From: Candidatus Iainarchaeum sp.
GTDB taxonomy: Archaea > Iainarchaeota > Iainarchaeia > Iainarchaeales > DTGL01
Assembly: GCA_017608575.1 (NCBI GenBank)
Contig: JAFCFP010000012.1
Location: forward strand, 1 to 25,516
Direction of reading: 5' to 3'
Length of the DNA stretch: 25,516 nt
This document shows, in pieces, positions 7,766 to 14,600 of this stretch. The notes below the pieces were generated by a model that saw only the letters and a list, made by a program, of their open reading frames with translations, ran no database searches and had not been told where the DNA came from. The first letter of the stretch is position 1; the number at the start of each line of letters is the position of its first letter. Made by a program: the position numbers and the translations under genes.

Positions 7766-8542
7766 CTATTTTATTATTATTTTCCCACGGTCCAACTCAT
7801 TGCAGTCCAAGCAGAAGAAATCCGATGCCTGTTTATCTTCAGCTGTAACCACTGCAAAAAACGTTGTCTTGGGGGAAATTTCATAAAAAACATAAGGAAG
7901 CTTTCCAAACCCATAAACTCCATTGACATCATCATGGTATGAAAGGGAAACAAAGGTATGAGGTACTTCATCATTGTTTCGCACTATGAGCAAAAAATCC
8001 TCGCCAGCAGAAACCTCAAAATCATAAGTGTCCATTTTATTGTTTGAAATGCTTCTGTCCATGACTTTTTCATCAGCTTTGTACGAGGCAATTATGCCCA
8101 TTGGTTCATCAATGCTTAAACCAAATTCAACAACGCCGGATTCTCCGAAAAAAAGGGAAATTTCCTTTGAGTCATGCGCTGGAATGATTTCGTCTGCAAC
8201 CACAACAGTTGAAGTCTTTCCCTCTTCCACTCCATAGAAAACAACAAAATTGTGGTCAAAAGCGTCATTGTTGTAAACCGTAATTATGTTTGGAGAATTT
8301 GCATTAATGAGGAGAAAATCTGTATTAAAACGCTCGCCGTCAAATTCTAATACAAGGTTTTCATCCAAAACATAATCCTTAACAAAAGAAAAATGCTCTC
8401 TTTGCTTTATGGGAGTTGAAACTTCCTTTGGTTTGGCAGAAAAAGAATCAATCAAAAAAAAAGCAAGCACGACCAAAAAAATTGCAAAAAAAGCAGCACT
8501 CAAAAAAACGATTTTCCTCTTCCTGCCATACAGTTCAATCAA
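7766..8542 (-). CDS. Membrane-anchored protein with two cupredoxin-like domains
   Basis: This 258-residue protein has a short basic start, one N-terminal membrane segment (about 10-32) and an outside part. Residues 75-155 and 170-258 look like two beta-sandwich domains of cupredoxin type: each has a strand ending in NND followed by a His (AFDHNF, His97; EVPHTF, His195). The second ends in FFCLDCNELDRGKIIIK, shaped like the copper-loop end of cupredoxins. The usual Cys-His-Met set is not complete: Cys244 is present, but Cys247 and Asn-Glu-Leu stand where His and Met are expected, so copper binding is doubtful. The start must be TTG at 8542, because an in-frame TGA lies just before it; GGTG on the minus strand is a weak ribosome-binding site. 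I do not recognise a named family, and the fold call is inference. Confidence 0.65.
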   Translation of the reverse strand: MIELYGRKRKIVFLSAAFFAIFLVVLAFFLIDSFSAKPKEVSTPIKQREHFSFVKDYVLDENLVLEFDGERFNTDFLLINANSPNIITVYNNDAFDHNFVVFYGVEEGKTSTVVVADEIIPAHDSKEISLFFGESGVVEFGLSIDEPMGIIASYKADEKVMDRSISNNKMDTYDFEVSAGEDFLLIVRNNDEVPHTFVSLSYHDDVNGVYGFGKLPYVFYEISPKTTFFAVVTAEDKQASDFFCLDCNELDRGKIIIK

Positions 8543-8569
8543 TCAAAACACCACTTAAGCAAACACAAA

Positions 8570-8578
8570 AATATATAA
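8570..8578 (-). promoter_or_regulatory. TATA box for the leftward cupredoxin-like gene
   Basis: On the minus strand this reads TTTATATAT, close to the archaeal TATA consensus. It lies about 30 bases before the TTG start at 8542, so the transcript would have almost no leader. Confidence 0.5.
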
Positions 8579-8587
8579 ACATAGAAG

Positions 8588-8596
8588 TATATAAAA
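8588..8596 (+). promoter_or_regulatory. TATA box for the second PKD-protein gene
   Basis: TATATAAAA lies about 90 bases before the ATG at 8683. A start site near 8617 would leave a leader of about 65 bases that contains two alternative small hairpins (8653-8665 and 8661-8672) next to the ribosome-binding site. The element at 8569-8579 could also serve this strand. Confidence 0.45.
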
Positions 8597-8682
8597 CTTA
8601 CCATAAAAGAAAAAATGTGTGTGCTAAACAAAAACATGTAAACCTCGAAGCATGCAGAAACTGCAAAAGCAGGTGAAAAAAA

Positions 8683-9918
8683 ATGGCAAAAACGGAAATT
8701 AAATTCCTTTCGTCTTTAGTTCTCATTCTGGTATTATTCCAATCAATATATGGAATACATCTTCCTAACGCGCATTCTGGATACTGGATGAATGGACCAA
8801 CAGGGAGTATAGTGTCATCAACAAGCACCAAAGAACCAATAATAGAACCAATAGAAGAACCAACACCCACACCAACAACAACACCAACAACAACACCAAC
8901 ACCCACACCAACAACAACACCAACACCAACACCCACGCCTGTGCCCTATGTTCCTCCAAACCAGCCGCCGGTTGCAGTCATAAATGCGCCAAGTGAGGAA
9001 TGGAAGAAAGTGGAAGTAACATTTGATGGCTCTGGCTCTTATGATCCTGACGGCGTCATAACAAGTTATACATGGAGTGGAGCAGTAAGTGGCACCGGCA
9101 TGAAAATAAAAAAAACATTCCCAAGCAAGGGGAATTATTCCATAACATTGACTGTGCAAGACAATGATGGAACAAAACGCTCAACAGTTCACACAATAAC
9201 AATAAAAAACCACAAACCAACAAAACCAATAGTGAAAGCATACCCACAAAAAGGCCCTGCTCCCATGTTCGTGGACCTATCCAGTGAAACAACAGACCAA
9301 GACAACGATGAAATAACAAAATGGCAATGGGATTACGGCAACGGAACACCAATCGAAACCCATTTGTGCAGTGAAGAATGCTCCAAGTACGAAATAGAAG
9401 ACAAAATGTTTGCAATAAGTGGCACATTTAACATTCAGGCAAGGGCATTTGATGGAGAAGAGTGGAGTGAATGGAGCGATCCAGTTGTAACAGTGATAAA
9501 AACAGTGGGAATAATAAGAATAGGGGCAAAAAAAATAAAAACCGGCGAGAAAACAGAAATAACAACAGCCTGCACAGAACCAGGAATAGAACTAAAAGTA
9601 TACATAAAAAACTCCGATGGCGACATAATCTATAGATATGAAAACGACCCGGCTTTTTCAGGCAATACAGTTCTATGTGGAACCAAATCAGCCCCTAACA
9701 GTTTCACTCCAAGCATTGAATTCAACGAAGCCGGAGCATATCAAGCAATTGCAGAAATAGCCGATAGTACAACGTGCTCCAAATGCAAAGAAACAGCAGT
9801 AATAAAAGTAATGGCAAAAATGAAAGAAATAGAAAACCCGGAAATACACCCCTTACTGGCAATTGCCCTAATAGTTGGAGTTTTTGCAATAATTAAGTCA
9901 AAGGCTAAAAAAAGTTAA
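8683..9918 (+). CDS. Secreted, membrane-anchored PKD protein with Pro/Thr stalk
   Basis: This 411-residue paralog of the protein at 139 has a signal peptide (about 1-24), a Pro/Thr-rich stalk at 60-88, a PKD domain at about 93-176 (FDGSGSYDPDG, GNYSITLTVQDNDG) and a second PKD-like domain at 178-272 with a Cys229/Cys233 pair. A C-terminal domain (about 275-378) holds Cys297, Cys332, Cys365 and Cys368. The tail is PEIHPLL (386-392), a membrane segment (about 389-404) and KSKAKKS. The stalk is a likely O-glycosylation site or spacer. The cysteine positions, the CGT motif and the tail match the first PKD protein. AGGTGA at 8671-8676 precedes the ATG. Role is probably adhesion or envelope structure; no ligand can be named. 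Confidence 0.85.
   Translation: MAKTEIKFLSSLVLILVLFQSIYGIHLPNAHSGYWMNGPTGSIVSSTSTKEPIIEPIEEPTPTPTTTPTTTPTPTPTTTPTPTPTPVPYVPPNQPPVAVINAPSEEWKKVEVTFDGSGSYDPDGVITSYTWSGAVSGTGMKIKKTFPSKGNYSITLTVQDNDGTKRSTVHTITIKNHKPTKPIVKAYPQKGPAPMFVDLSSETTDQDNDEITKWQWDYGNGTPIETHLCSEECSKYEIEDKMFAISGTFNIQARAFDGEEWSEWSDPVVTVIKTVGIIRIGAKKIKTGEKTEITTACTEPGIELKVYIKNSDGDIIYRYENDPAFSGNTVLCGTKSAPNSFTPSIEFNEAGAYQAIAEIADSTTCSKCKETAVIKVMAKMKEIENPEIHPLLAIALIVGVFAIIKSKAKKS
8860..8943 (+). repeat. Low-complexity Pro/Thr codon repeat (ACA/CCA-rich)
   Basis: This stretch of ACA, CCA and CCC codons encodes alternating Pro-Thr and Thr-Thr-Thr units in the stalk of the PKD protein. Such tracts change length by slippage, so this is a likely length-variable site between strains. 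Confidence 0.8.
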
Positions 9919-9938
9919 TTAACTATTTAACTAAAAAA

Positions 9939-9955
9939 AGGGAAAGATTTAAATA
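9939..9955 (+). promoter_or_regulatory. BRE/TATA promoter of the 403-residue surface protein gene
   Basis: AGGGAAAGA (BRE-like) is followed by TTTAAATA. The centre is 27-28 bases before the ATG at 9979, the spacing expected for a leaderless archaeal transcript. No ribosome-binding site precedes that ATG, which agrees. Confidence 0.6.
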
Positions 9956-9978
9956 TTATTGTTGCACTATTATTCTGT

Positions 9979-11190
9979 ATGAATGGCAATATTTTTAGCT
10001 TGGTGTTTGCAAGAATTATTTTAACCATTCTGAGCCTTGGCTTTATTTTTTTAACAGCAAGTGCTACATGCAATGAATGCAGTTTTTCAAGCACTGACTG
10101 CAGTGAATTGTGGCTGAATGTTAATGCTGTGGAAGTAACAGCTGGAGAAAACACCTATCAAACGTTTTTGCTTCACAATTATGGCTCAGAGCGCTTTTTC
10201 CTTGACAGGGTTTATGCCTTTGATTCTGATGCAGATATTTTAACAGAGGAAACATCCCATGATTTTTATGTCAAACCAGGAGAAACAGCCAAAATTCAAA
10301 TTAGAGTGCTTGCAAACCCTGATGCAAAAGAAAAAAGCACTTATGCTTTTATTGAATTCCGTGGACATTTTTTGAACGGAAAAGAATGCGGTTATGCTGA
10401 TTCAAGGAAAAGCTTTCCGGTTAAAATAACAGCAAAGAAAAAATACTCGAATTGCAATGGATTTGAACTAATTGTTCCTGATACAATCACTATTAACGGC
10501 AAAGAGCGCATTAAATTCTTTGTGAGTAATCTTTCAAATGAAACAGCAATTATAAGGCTTGAAGGTAATGACATTTCATTGAGCACTAATTATTTTTATG
10601 TCCCTGCAGGCGTTGAAACCGAAAAAGAAGCATTGCTTGAATCAACGCTTGACAAAACCTGGCTTGAGTTCAAGGTTGAATTGGGTGAATGCTCAATTCC
10701 AAGCAGGTTCACAAAAATTGTCAAGCCAGCTTTTATGGGAGAAATTGAAATAAGTTATTCAAAGCAATGGACCAACAATGCTTTCAACATACTGGTAACA
10801 GTGAAAAACAATTCAACTGAAGAAAAAAGCGGACTTATTTCAATGGATTTGCCAGACAACTGGAAACTTGAAGGAGACGGCGACATAAGCGTTCCTGCAA
10901 AAAGCGAAAAAACCTTCACGCTTAAAGCAATTCCTCCGAATGGCTTTAAAGAAAAAGCAAAGGGAACAATTATTGTAAGCATGAGTGGAGAAATAAAAGA
11001 GAAAGAGATTGAATTTGAGCCAAGCGAGGTAAGCAGTAATGCAATTGGCGCAGCATTTATAGTGTTTGGTGGAAGCGCGTTGTTAATTGGGCTTATTGTT
11101 GCCGCATTAGTGGCTGTTGCCTTATTGCTGCCAAGAAAGCAAGTGCCAACAGTTGACCCCTGGGAAACAACAAGAAAACCAAAACAATAA
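9979..11190 (+). CDS. Membrane-anchored extracellular protein with Ig-like beta domains
   Basis: This 403-residue protein has a signal peptide (about 1-29, cut near ASA), an external region and a membrane helix near 355-384 followed by a short Lys/Arg-containing tail. The outer part seems to hold three beta-sandwich domains (about 40-152, 158-248, 252-350). They carry NEW3/CARDB-like features: phrases such as VEVTAGENTYQTFLLHN and FYVKPGETAKIQIRV match the pattern of a strand, a basic/acidic turn and a GET/KSEKTF strand seen in S-layer and archaellum-associated beta domains. Cysteines cluster at the mature N-terminus (31, 34, 41) and may form disulfides. It lacks the PE(L/I)HPLL tail of the two PKD proteins. 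The start is well placed by a TATA box one promoter length upstream. I do not recognise a named family; a structural or binding role at the surface is inference. Confidence 0.75.
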   Translation: MNGNIFSLVFARIILTILSLGFIFLTASATCNECSFSSTDCSELWLNVNAVEVTAGENTYQTFLLHNYGSERFFLDRVYAFDSDADILTEETSHDFYVKPGETAKIQIRVLANPDAKEKSTYAFIEFRGHFLNGKECGYADSRKSFPVKITAKKKYSNCNGFELIVPDTITINGKERIKFFVSNLSNETAIIRLEGNDISLSTNYFYVPAGVETEKEALLESTLDKTWLEFKVELGECSIPSRFTKIVKPAFMGEIEISYSKQWTNNAFNILVTVKNNSTEEKSGLISMDLPDNWKLEGDGDISVPAKSEKTFTLKAIPPNGFKEKAKGTIIVSMSGEIKEKEIEFEPSEVSSNAIGAAFIVFGGSALLIGLIVAALVAVALLLPRKQVPTVDPWETTRKPKQ

Positions 11191-11214
11191 GCTTTTAAAA
11201 GAGTATTCATAAGA

Positions 11215-11222
11215 TTTATATT
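11215..11222 (+). promoter_or_regulatory. Candidate TATA box upstream of the ribosomal operon
   Basis: TTTATATT lies in the 194-base gap before rpl3. It would place transcription start near 11245. A second candidate (CTTAAAAG, 11316-11323) would start near 11346 and give a 40-base leader, so the true operon promoter is unresolved. Confidence 0.4.
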
Positions 11223-11236
11223 ATTGCAATGGTAGT

Positions 11237-11257
11237 ACACTGTGCCCAAAACAGTGT
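11237..11257 (+). promoter_or_regulatory. Perfect 7-bp inverted repeat, operator or hairpin
   Basis: ACACTGT and ACAGTGT are separated by GCCCAAA. The repeat lies at the start site predicted from the TATA box at 11215, so it could be a DNA operator at the promoter or, if transcription begins earlier, an RNA hairpin. Confidence 0.45.
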
Positions 11258-11274
11258 TCTTACAGGAGACAGGC

Positions 11275-11318
11275 AAGGGGCATAAATGCTGGCATTGAAT
11301 TCTTTTTTTAATGCCCTT
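11275..11318 (+). terminator. Nested stem region with T-run, possible terminator or attenuator
   Basis: GGGCAT (11278-11283) can pair with ATGCCC (11311-11316). Inside lies a small hairpin, AATGC-TG-GCATT (11285-11296), followed by TTCTTTTTTT (11300-11309). A T-run is the main signal of archaeal intrinsic termination. It could end a short transcript before rpl3 or the message of the upstream surface-protein gene. Confidence 0.4.
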
Positions 11319-11350
11319 AAAAGCTTAAAGAAATTCATTGCCGCTTTTTA

Positions 11351-11385
11351 GGCCAAAAATTTTTTGGCCAAGCATGGTGAGCCAA
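11351..11385 (+). promoter_or_regulatory. rpl3 leader with two mutually exclusive stems at the ribosome-binding site
   Basis: GGCCAAAAA (11351-11359) is perfectly complementary to TTTTTGGCC (11361-11369). Alternatively TTGGC (11364-11368) can pair with GCCAA (11381-11385), closing a 12-base loop that contains the GGTGA part of the ribosome-binding site and ending on the first base of the start codon. The two stems share bases 11364-11368, so only one can form. Confidence 0.45.
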
Positions 11386-12386
11386 TGGCTAAAAAGCATA
11401 AACCGAGGAGCGGTTCGCTTGCTTTCTATCCAAGAAAGCGCGCATTGAGAGAGGTCCCTCAATTCACTTCTTTTAATTCAAAGGGCATTGAAGGCGTTGC
11501 TCCATTGAATTTCTTTGGATACAAAGCAGGAATGACCCATGTACTTGGAACAGACAAGCACAAAAAAAGCCCTACTTTTGGACAAAAAGTGCAATTTGCT
11601 GTAAGCATAATCGAGTGCCCTCCATTGAAGGTTTTTGGCATAAGAGCCTATGGGAAAAAACCCCAAGGATTGGTGTGCTTGGGTGAAAAACGCGCAAAGC
11701 AATTGGACAAGAAATTAAAGCGAAGGATAACCATTCAAAAGAAAAAAGAGAAAAAGGAAAAAGAAGAACCAAAGGAATTCGATTTCTCCAAGAACATTGA
11801 AAAAATAAGCGAAATAAGGCTACTGGCTCACACGCAGCCAAAACTCACCGGCATTGGAAAGAAAAAACCGGAAATTGTTGAAATTTCTTTAAGCGGAAGC
11901 GTTGAAGAACAATTAAAATTCGCTGAAGAAAAACTCGGAAAGGAAATAACTGTTAGGGAAGTTTTCAATGAATTGGATTTTTTGGATGTAAAGGCTGTAA
12001 CCAAGGGAAAAGGGTTTTCGGGCGTGGTTAAAAGATTCGGTGTCAAAGACCACAGGCCAAAAGCAAAAAAGCAAAGAATTGTCGGAAGCATTGGCCCATG
12101 GCATCCTGCTACAGTAATGTTCACTGTTGCAAGAGCCGGACAACTTGGCTATCAGTTCAGGACCGAATTCAACAAAAAATTGCTTGCAATTGGCAATGGT
12201 GAAAAAATCACTCCAAAGGGTGGTTTTAAAAATTATGGCGTTGTAAAAAATGATTTCATTTTAATTGAGGGCTCTGTGCCTGGACCTGTTAAAAGATGTG
12301 TTGCTTTAAGAAAAGGCATCAGGCCAGCGCCCATAGAAAAGCATCAATTGGAAGGAGTTGAATTTGTTGCCTCAGAGCAAAAATAG
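11385..12386 (+). CDS. rpl3: Large-subunit ribosomal protein uL3
   Basis: This 333-residue archaeal uL3 binds 23S rRNA near the peptidyl-transferase centre and is an early assembly protein. KPRSGSLAFYPRKRA at the N-terminus and the central KGKGFSGVVKRFGV plus IGPWHPATVMFTVARAGQLGYQ are diagnostic. A Lys/Glu-rich insertion lies around residues 112-130. The ATG at 11385 with GGTGAG at 11376-11381 is preferred over TTG at 11364, since AKKHKPRSG matches the family start. It is the first gene of the cluster here, so uS10 is not encoded upstream of it in this window. Its expression may depend on the structured leader. Confidence 0.96.
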   Translation: MAKKHKPRSGSLAFYPRKRALREVPQFTSFNSKGIEGVAPLNFFGYKAGMTHVLGTDKHKKSPTFGQKVQFAVSIIECPPLKVFGIRAYGKKPQGLVCLGEKRAKQLDKKLKRRITIQKKKEKKEKEEPKEFDFSKNIEKISEIRLLAHTQPKLTGIGKKKPEIVEISLSGSVEEQLKFAEEKLGKEITVREVFNELDFLDVKAVTKGKGFSGVVKRFGVKDHRPKAKKQRIVGSIGPWHPATVMFTVARAGQLGYQFRTEFNKKLLAIGNGEKITPKGGFKNYGVVKNDFILIEGSVPGPVKRCVALRKGIRPAPIEKHQLEGVEFVASEQK

Positions 12387-13179
12387 CATTTCAGTGTTTT
12401 CCATTGATGGAAAAAAGGTAAGGGAAATAACCCTGCCAAAAGTGTTTTCGTTAGAGGTTGAACCAGAACTTATTATGAGGGCCGTGCTCTCAATTCAGTC
12501 CGCCAAAAAACAACCCCAAGGAGTAAAGCCCTTCGCTGGACGCGGTGGAAGCGCTGAATACCGTGGCACAAGGGATTTGCCTTCAATGGAGCGTGGTATT
12601 AATGTTGGCAGAGCAAGGCTTCCAAGGAAAAAGAATGAACGGGGATTGCTTGCTGGGGATGTTGCAAAGGTTCCACAGGCAGTCGGCGGCCCAAAAGCGC
12701 ACCCTCCAAAGGTTGAAGCAGTGCGAAAGGAAAAAATAAACAAAAAGGAGAAAAGAAAGGCATTGCAGAGCGCAATTGCTTCCTGTGCTTTAAAAGAGCT
12801 CGTGGAAAAAAGGCACAAATTTGATGCTACAGAACTACCAATAGTTGTGGAGGATAAATTTGAAGAAATTTCAAAAACAAAGGATGTTATTAGTGCAATG
12901 AAGGCTATTGGCGTTTACAGTGATGTGGAATATGCTAAAAGCAAAAGGAAGAGAAGAAGCGGCAAGGGAAAAAAGCGCGGCAGAAAATTCAAGAAAAAGA
13001 AAAGCATTTTGATTGTTACTTCAAAGAAGGCTCCTGTTTTTAAGGCAGCAAGAAACCTTGAAGGCGTTGAAATCGTGCCAGTGAATGAATTGAACGCTGA
13101 ATTGCTTGCTCCGGGAGGAATGCCTGGAAGGCTCACTGTTTGGAGTGAAAGCGCAGTTAAGGGGGTTGAAGGAAAATGA
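12364..13179 (+). CDS. rpl4: Large-subunit ribosomal protein uL4
   Basis: uL4 lines the exit tunnel and assembles early on 23S rRNA. EITLPKVFSLEV at the N-terminus, the tunnel-loop region KPFAGRGGSAEYRGTRDLP with GRARLPRKK, and VPVNELNAELLAPGGMPGRL at the end match archaeal uL4. No ATG is available at the N-terminus. TTG codons occur at 12358, 12364 and 12367; GAAGGAG at 12351-12357 gives the best spacing (six bases) to TTG 12364, which I chose (271 residues). The gene then overlaps rpl3 by 23 bases, and the weak start may set its output relative to uL3. The 3' end overlaps rpl23 by ATGA. Confidence 0.93.
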   Translation: MLPQSKNSISVFSIDGKKVREITLPKVFSLEVEPELIMRAVLSIQSAKKQPQGVKPFAGRGGSAEYRGTRDLPSMERGINVGRARLPRKKNERGLLAGDVAKVPQAVGGPKAHPPKVEAVRKEKINKKEKRKALQSAIASCALKELVEKRHKFDATELPIVVEDKFEEISKTKDVISAMKAIGVYSDVEYAKSKRKRRSGKGKKRGRKFKKKKSILIVTSKKAPVFKAARNLEGVEIVPVNELNAELLAPGGMPGRLTVWSESAVKGVEGK

Positions 13180-13460
13180 AGGCATCAAGGAAGAAAACAC
13201 CAAAGGAATATGAAGTTATTTTGTTTCCCCTTATAACTGAAAAAGCAGTGGATGTAATTGAAAAAGAAAACAAGCTAACATTTATTGTTGACATGAGAGC
13301 AAACAAGAAAGAAATTAAAAGAGAAATTGAAAAAGAGTTCAATGTAAAGGTTGACAATGTTAATCTTTTACGCGATACAAAGGGAAGAAAAAAAGCCATA
13401 GTGAAAATAAACAAGCAATTTAAAGCAAATGACATTGCAATGAAACTTGGAGTAATTTAA
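13176..13460 (+). CDS. rpl23: Large-subunit ribosomal protein uL23
   Basis: This 94-residue uL23 sits at the tunnel exit, where it helps dock SRP and the Sec translocon. LFPLITEKAVDVIEKENKLTF and KKEIKREIEKEFNVKVDNVN are the core family motifs, and KGRKKAIVKI matches the end of the fold. The start overlaps the rpl4 stop as ATGA, the standard coupling arrangement. Length is normal for archaea with a short N-terminal extension. Confidence 0.95.
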   Translation: MKASRKKTPKEYEVILFPLITEKAVDVIEKENKLTFIVDMRANKKEIKREIEKEFNVKVDNVNLLRDTKGRKKAIVKINKQFKANDIAMKLGVI

Positions 13461-13470
13461 GGTGAATTGA

Positions 13471-14190
13471 ATGAGTAGAAGAATTGATTCCCAGAGAAGA
13501 GGAAAAGGCGGTCCTGCTTTCAGGGCAAGAAAAGGTGGAAAGGAATCAAGGTATTTGACATTGCGGGAATCAAAAAACAAACTCATTAAAGGGCATGTTG
13601 TTGATTTGACGAAGGAACCTGGCCGCAATACTGTCATGGCAAGAATTTTAACCGAAAACAACGATGAATTTTTCAGCGTTGCTGCAGAAGGGCTTTTTAT
13701 TGGAGAAGAGATTGAGATTGGAAAAGGCGCGTCAATTGAAATCGGTAATATTCTTCCATTGCGGGATGTTCCAGAGGGATGCCCTGTGTTTAATATTGAA
13801 TTGGTTCCAGGGGATGGTGGCGCAATTGCTCGTTCAACTGGAAGCTTTGCAATACTGGTTTCAAAGGATGACAGCAAAGCACTTTTAAAGCTTCCATCTG
13901 GAAAAACAAAACAGGTTCCATTGGATTCACGCGCCACAATTGGTTGTGCGAGCGGTGGTGAAAGAACAGAGAAGCCGTTTGTAAAAGCCGGAAAGAAGTT
14001 CTATCAAGTAAAAGCAAAAGGTGGAAGAATCTTTCCTGTTACAAGGGGCGTTGCAAAGAATGCCAGCACTCACCCCTTTGGCGGCGAACAACACCACGCT
14101 GGAAAGAGTAAGAGCGTTTCAAGGCATGCACCACCCGGCAGAAAGGTTGGACAGATTGCTTCAAAGAGAACTGGAAGGAAGAAAAGGTGA
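13471..14190 (+). CDS. rpl2: Large-subunit ribosomal protein uL2
   Basis: This 239-residue uL2 is needed for subunit joining and the peptidyl-transferase region. Diagnostic segments are RRGKGGPAFRARK at the N-terminus, GDGGAIARSTGSFA in the middle and STHPFGGEQHHAGK with HAPPGRKVGQIASKRTGR near the end. HPFGG is the usual archaeal form of the bacterial HPHGG loop, so the functional histidine is kept. GGTGA at 13461-13465 precedes the ATG by five bases. Its TGA stop is the end of the AGGTGA ribosome-binding site for rps19. Confidence 0.97.
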   Translation: MSRRIDSQRRGKGGPAFRARKGGKESRYLTLRESKNKLIKGHVVDLTKEPGRNTVMARILTENNDEFFSVAAEGLFIGEEIEIGKGASIEIGNILPLRDVPEGCPVFNIELVPGDGGAIARSTGSFAILVSKDDSKALLKLPSGKTKQVPLDSRATIGCASGGERTEKPFVKAGKKFYQVKAKGGRIFPVTRGVAKNASTHPFGGEQHHAGKSKSVSRHAPPGRKVGQIASKRTGRKKR

Positions 14191-14194
14191 TTGA

Positions 14195-14599
14195 ATGGCT
14201 GTAAGAGAGTTTACTTTCAGGGGCAAAAAAATGGAAGAACTTGAAAAGATGTCATTGGATGAATTTTCAAAGCTATTGAATGCAAGGGGCAGGCGTTCAA
14301 TCAAGAGAGGCTTGGACCAAAAACTACTTAAAAAAATAGAGGAAGCGAGAAAGGAAGTAGCAAAAGGAAACAAGAGAGTTGTAATAAGAACCCATCACAG
14401 GGACATGATTGTAATCCCGGCAATGGTTGGCTTGACTTTTGGAGTGCATGCTGGAAATGAATTCAAGCTTGTAGAAATAAAGCCTGAAATGCTGGGGCAT
14501 TACTTGGGTGAATTTGCACTTACAAGAAAGAAATTAACTCACGGAAAGGCAGGAATTGGTGCAACAAAATCAAGTACTGCGATTACTGCAAGGGGTTAA
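14195..14599 (+). CDS. rps19: Small-subunit ribosomal protein uS19
   Basis: This 134-residue archaeal-length uS19 sits in the 30S head near the A site. REFTFRGKKMEEL with the helical region to about residue 55, VVIRTHHRDMIVIPAMVGLTF, and HYLGEFALTRKKLTHGKAGIG are clear family signatures. It begins four bases after the rpl2 stop, with AGGTGA at 14185-14190 as its ribosome-binding site. The next gene starts one base after its stop. Confidence 0.96.
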   Translation: MAVREFTFRGKKMEELEKMSLDEFSKLLNARGRRSIKRGLDQKLLKKIEEARKEVAKGNKRVVIRTHHRDMIVIPAMVGLTFGVHAGNEFKLVEIKPEMLGHYLGEFALTRKKLTHGKAGIGATKSSTAITARG

Positions 14600-14600
14600 A

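Noticed and set aside
8860..8943. CRISPR or direct-repeat array
   Set aside because: The repeat is in-frame Pro/Thr codons without spacers of unique sequence.
11228..11300. tRNA-like look (GGTAGTACAC, 7-base hairpin loop)
   Set aside because: No acceptor stem or T-loop consensus could be found, and the loop GCCCAAA lacks the invariant U33.
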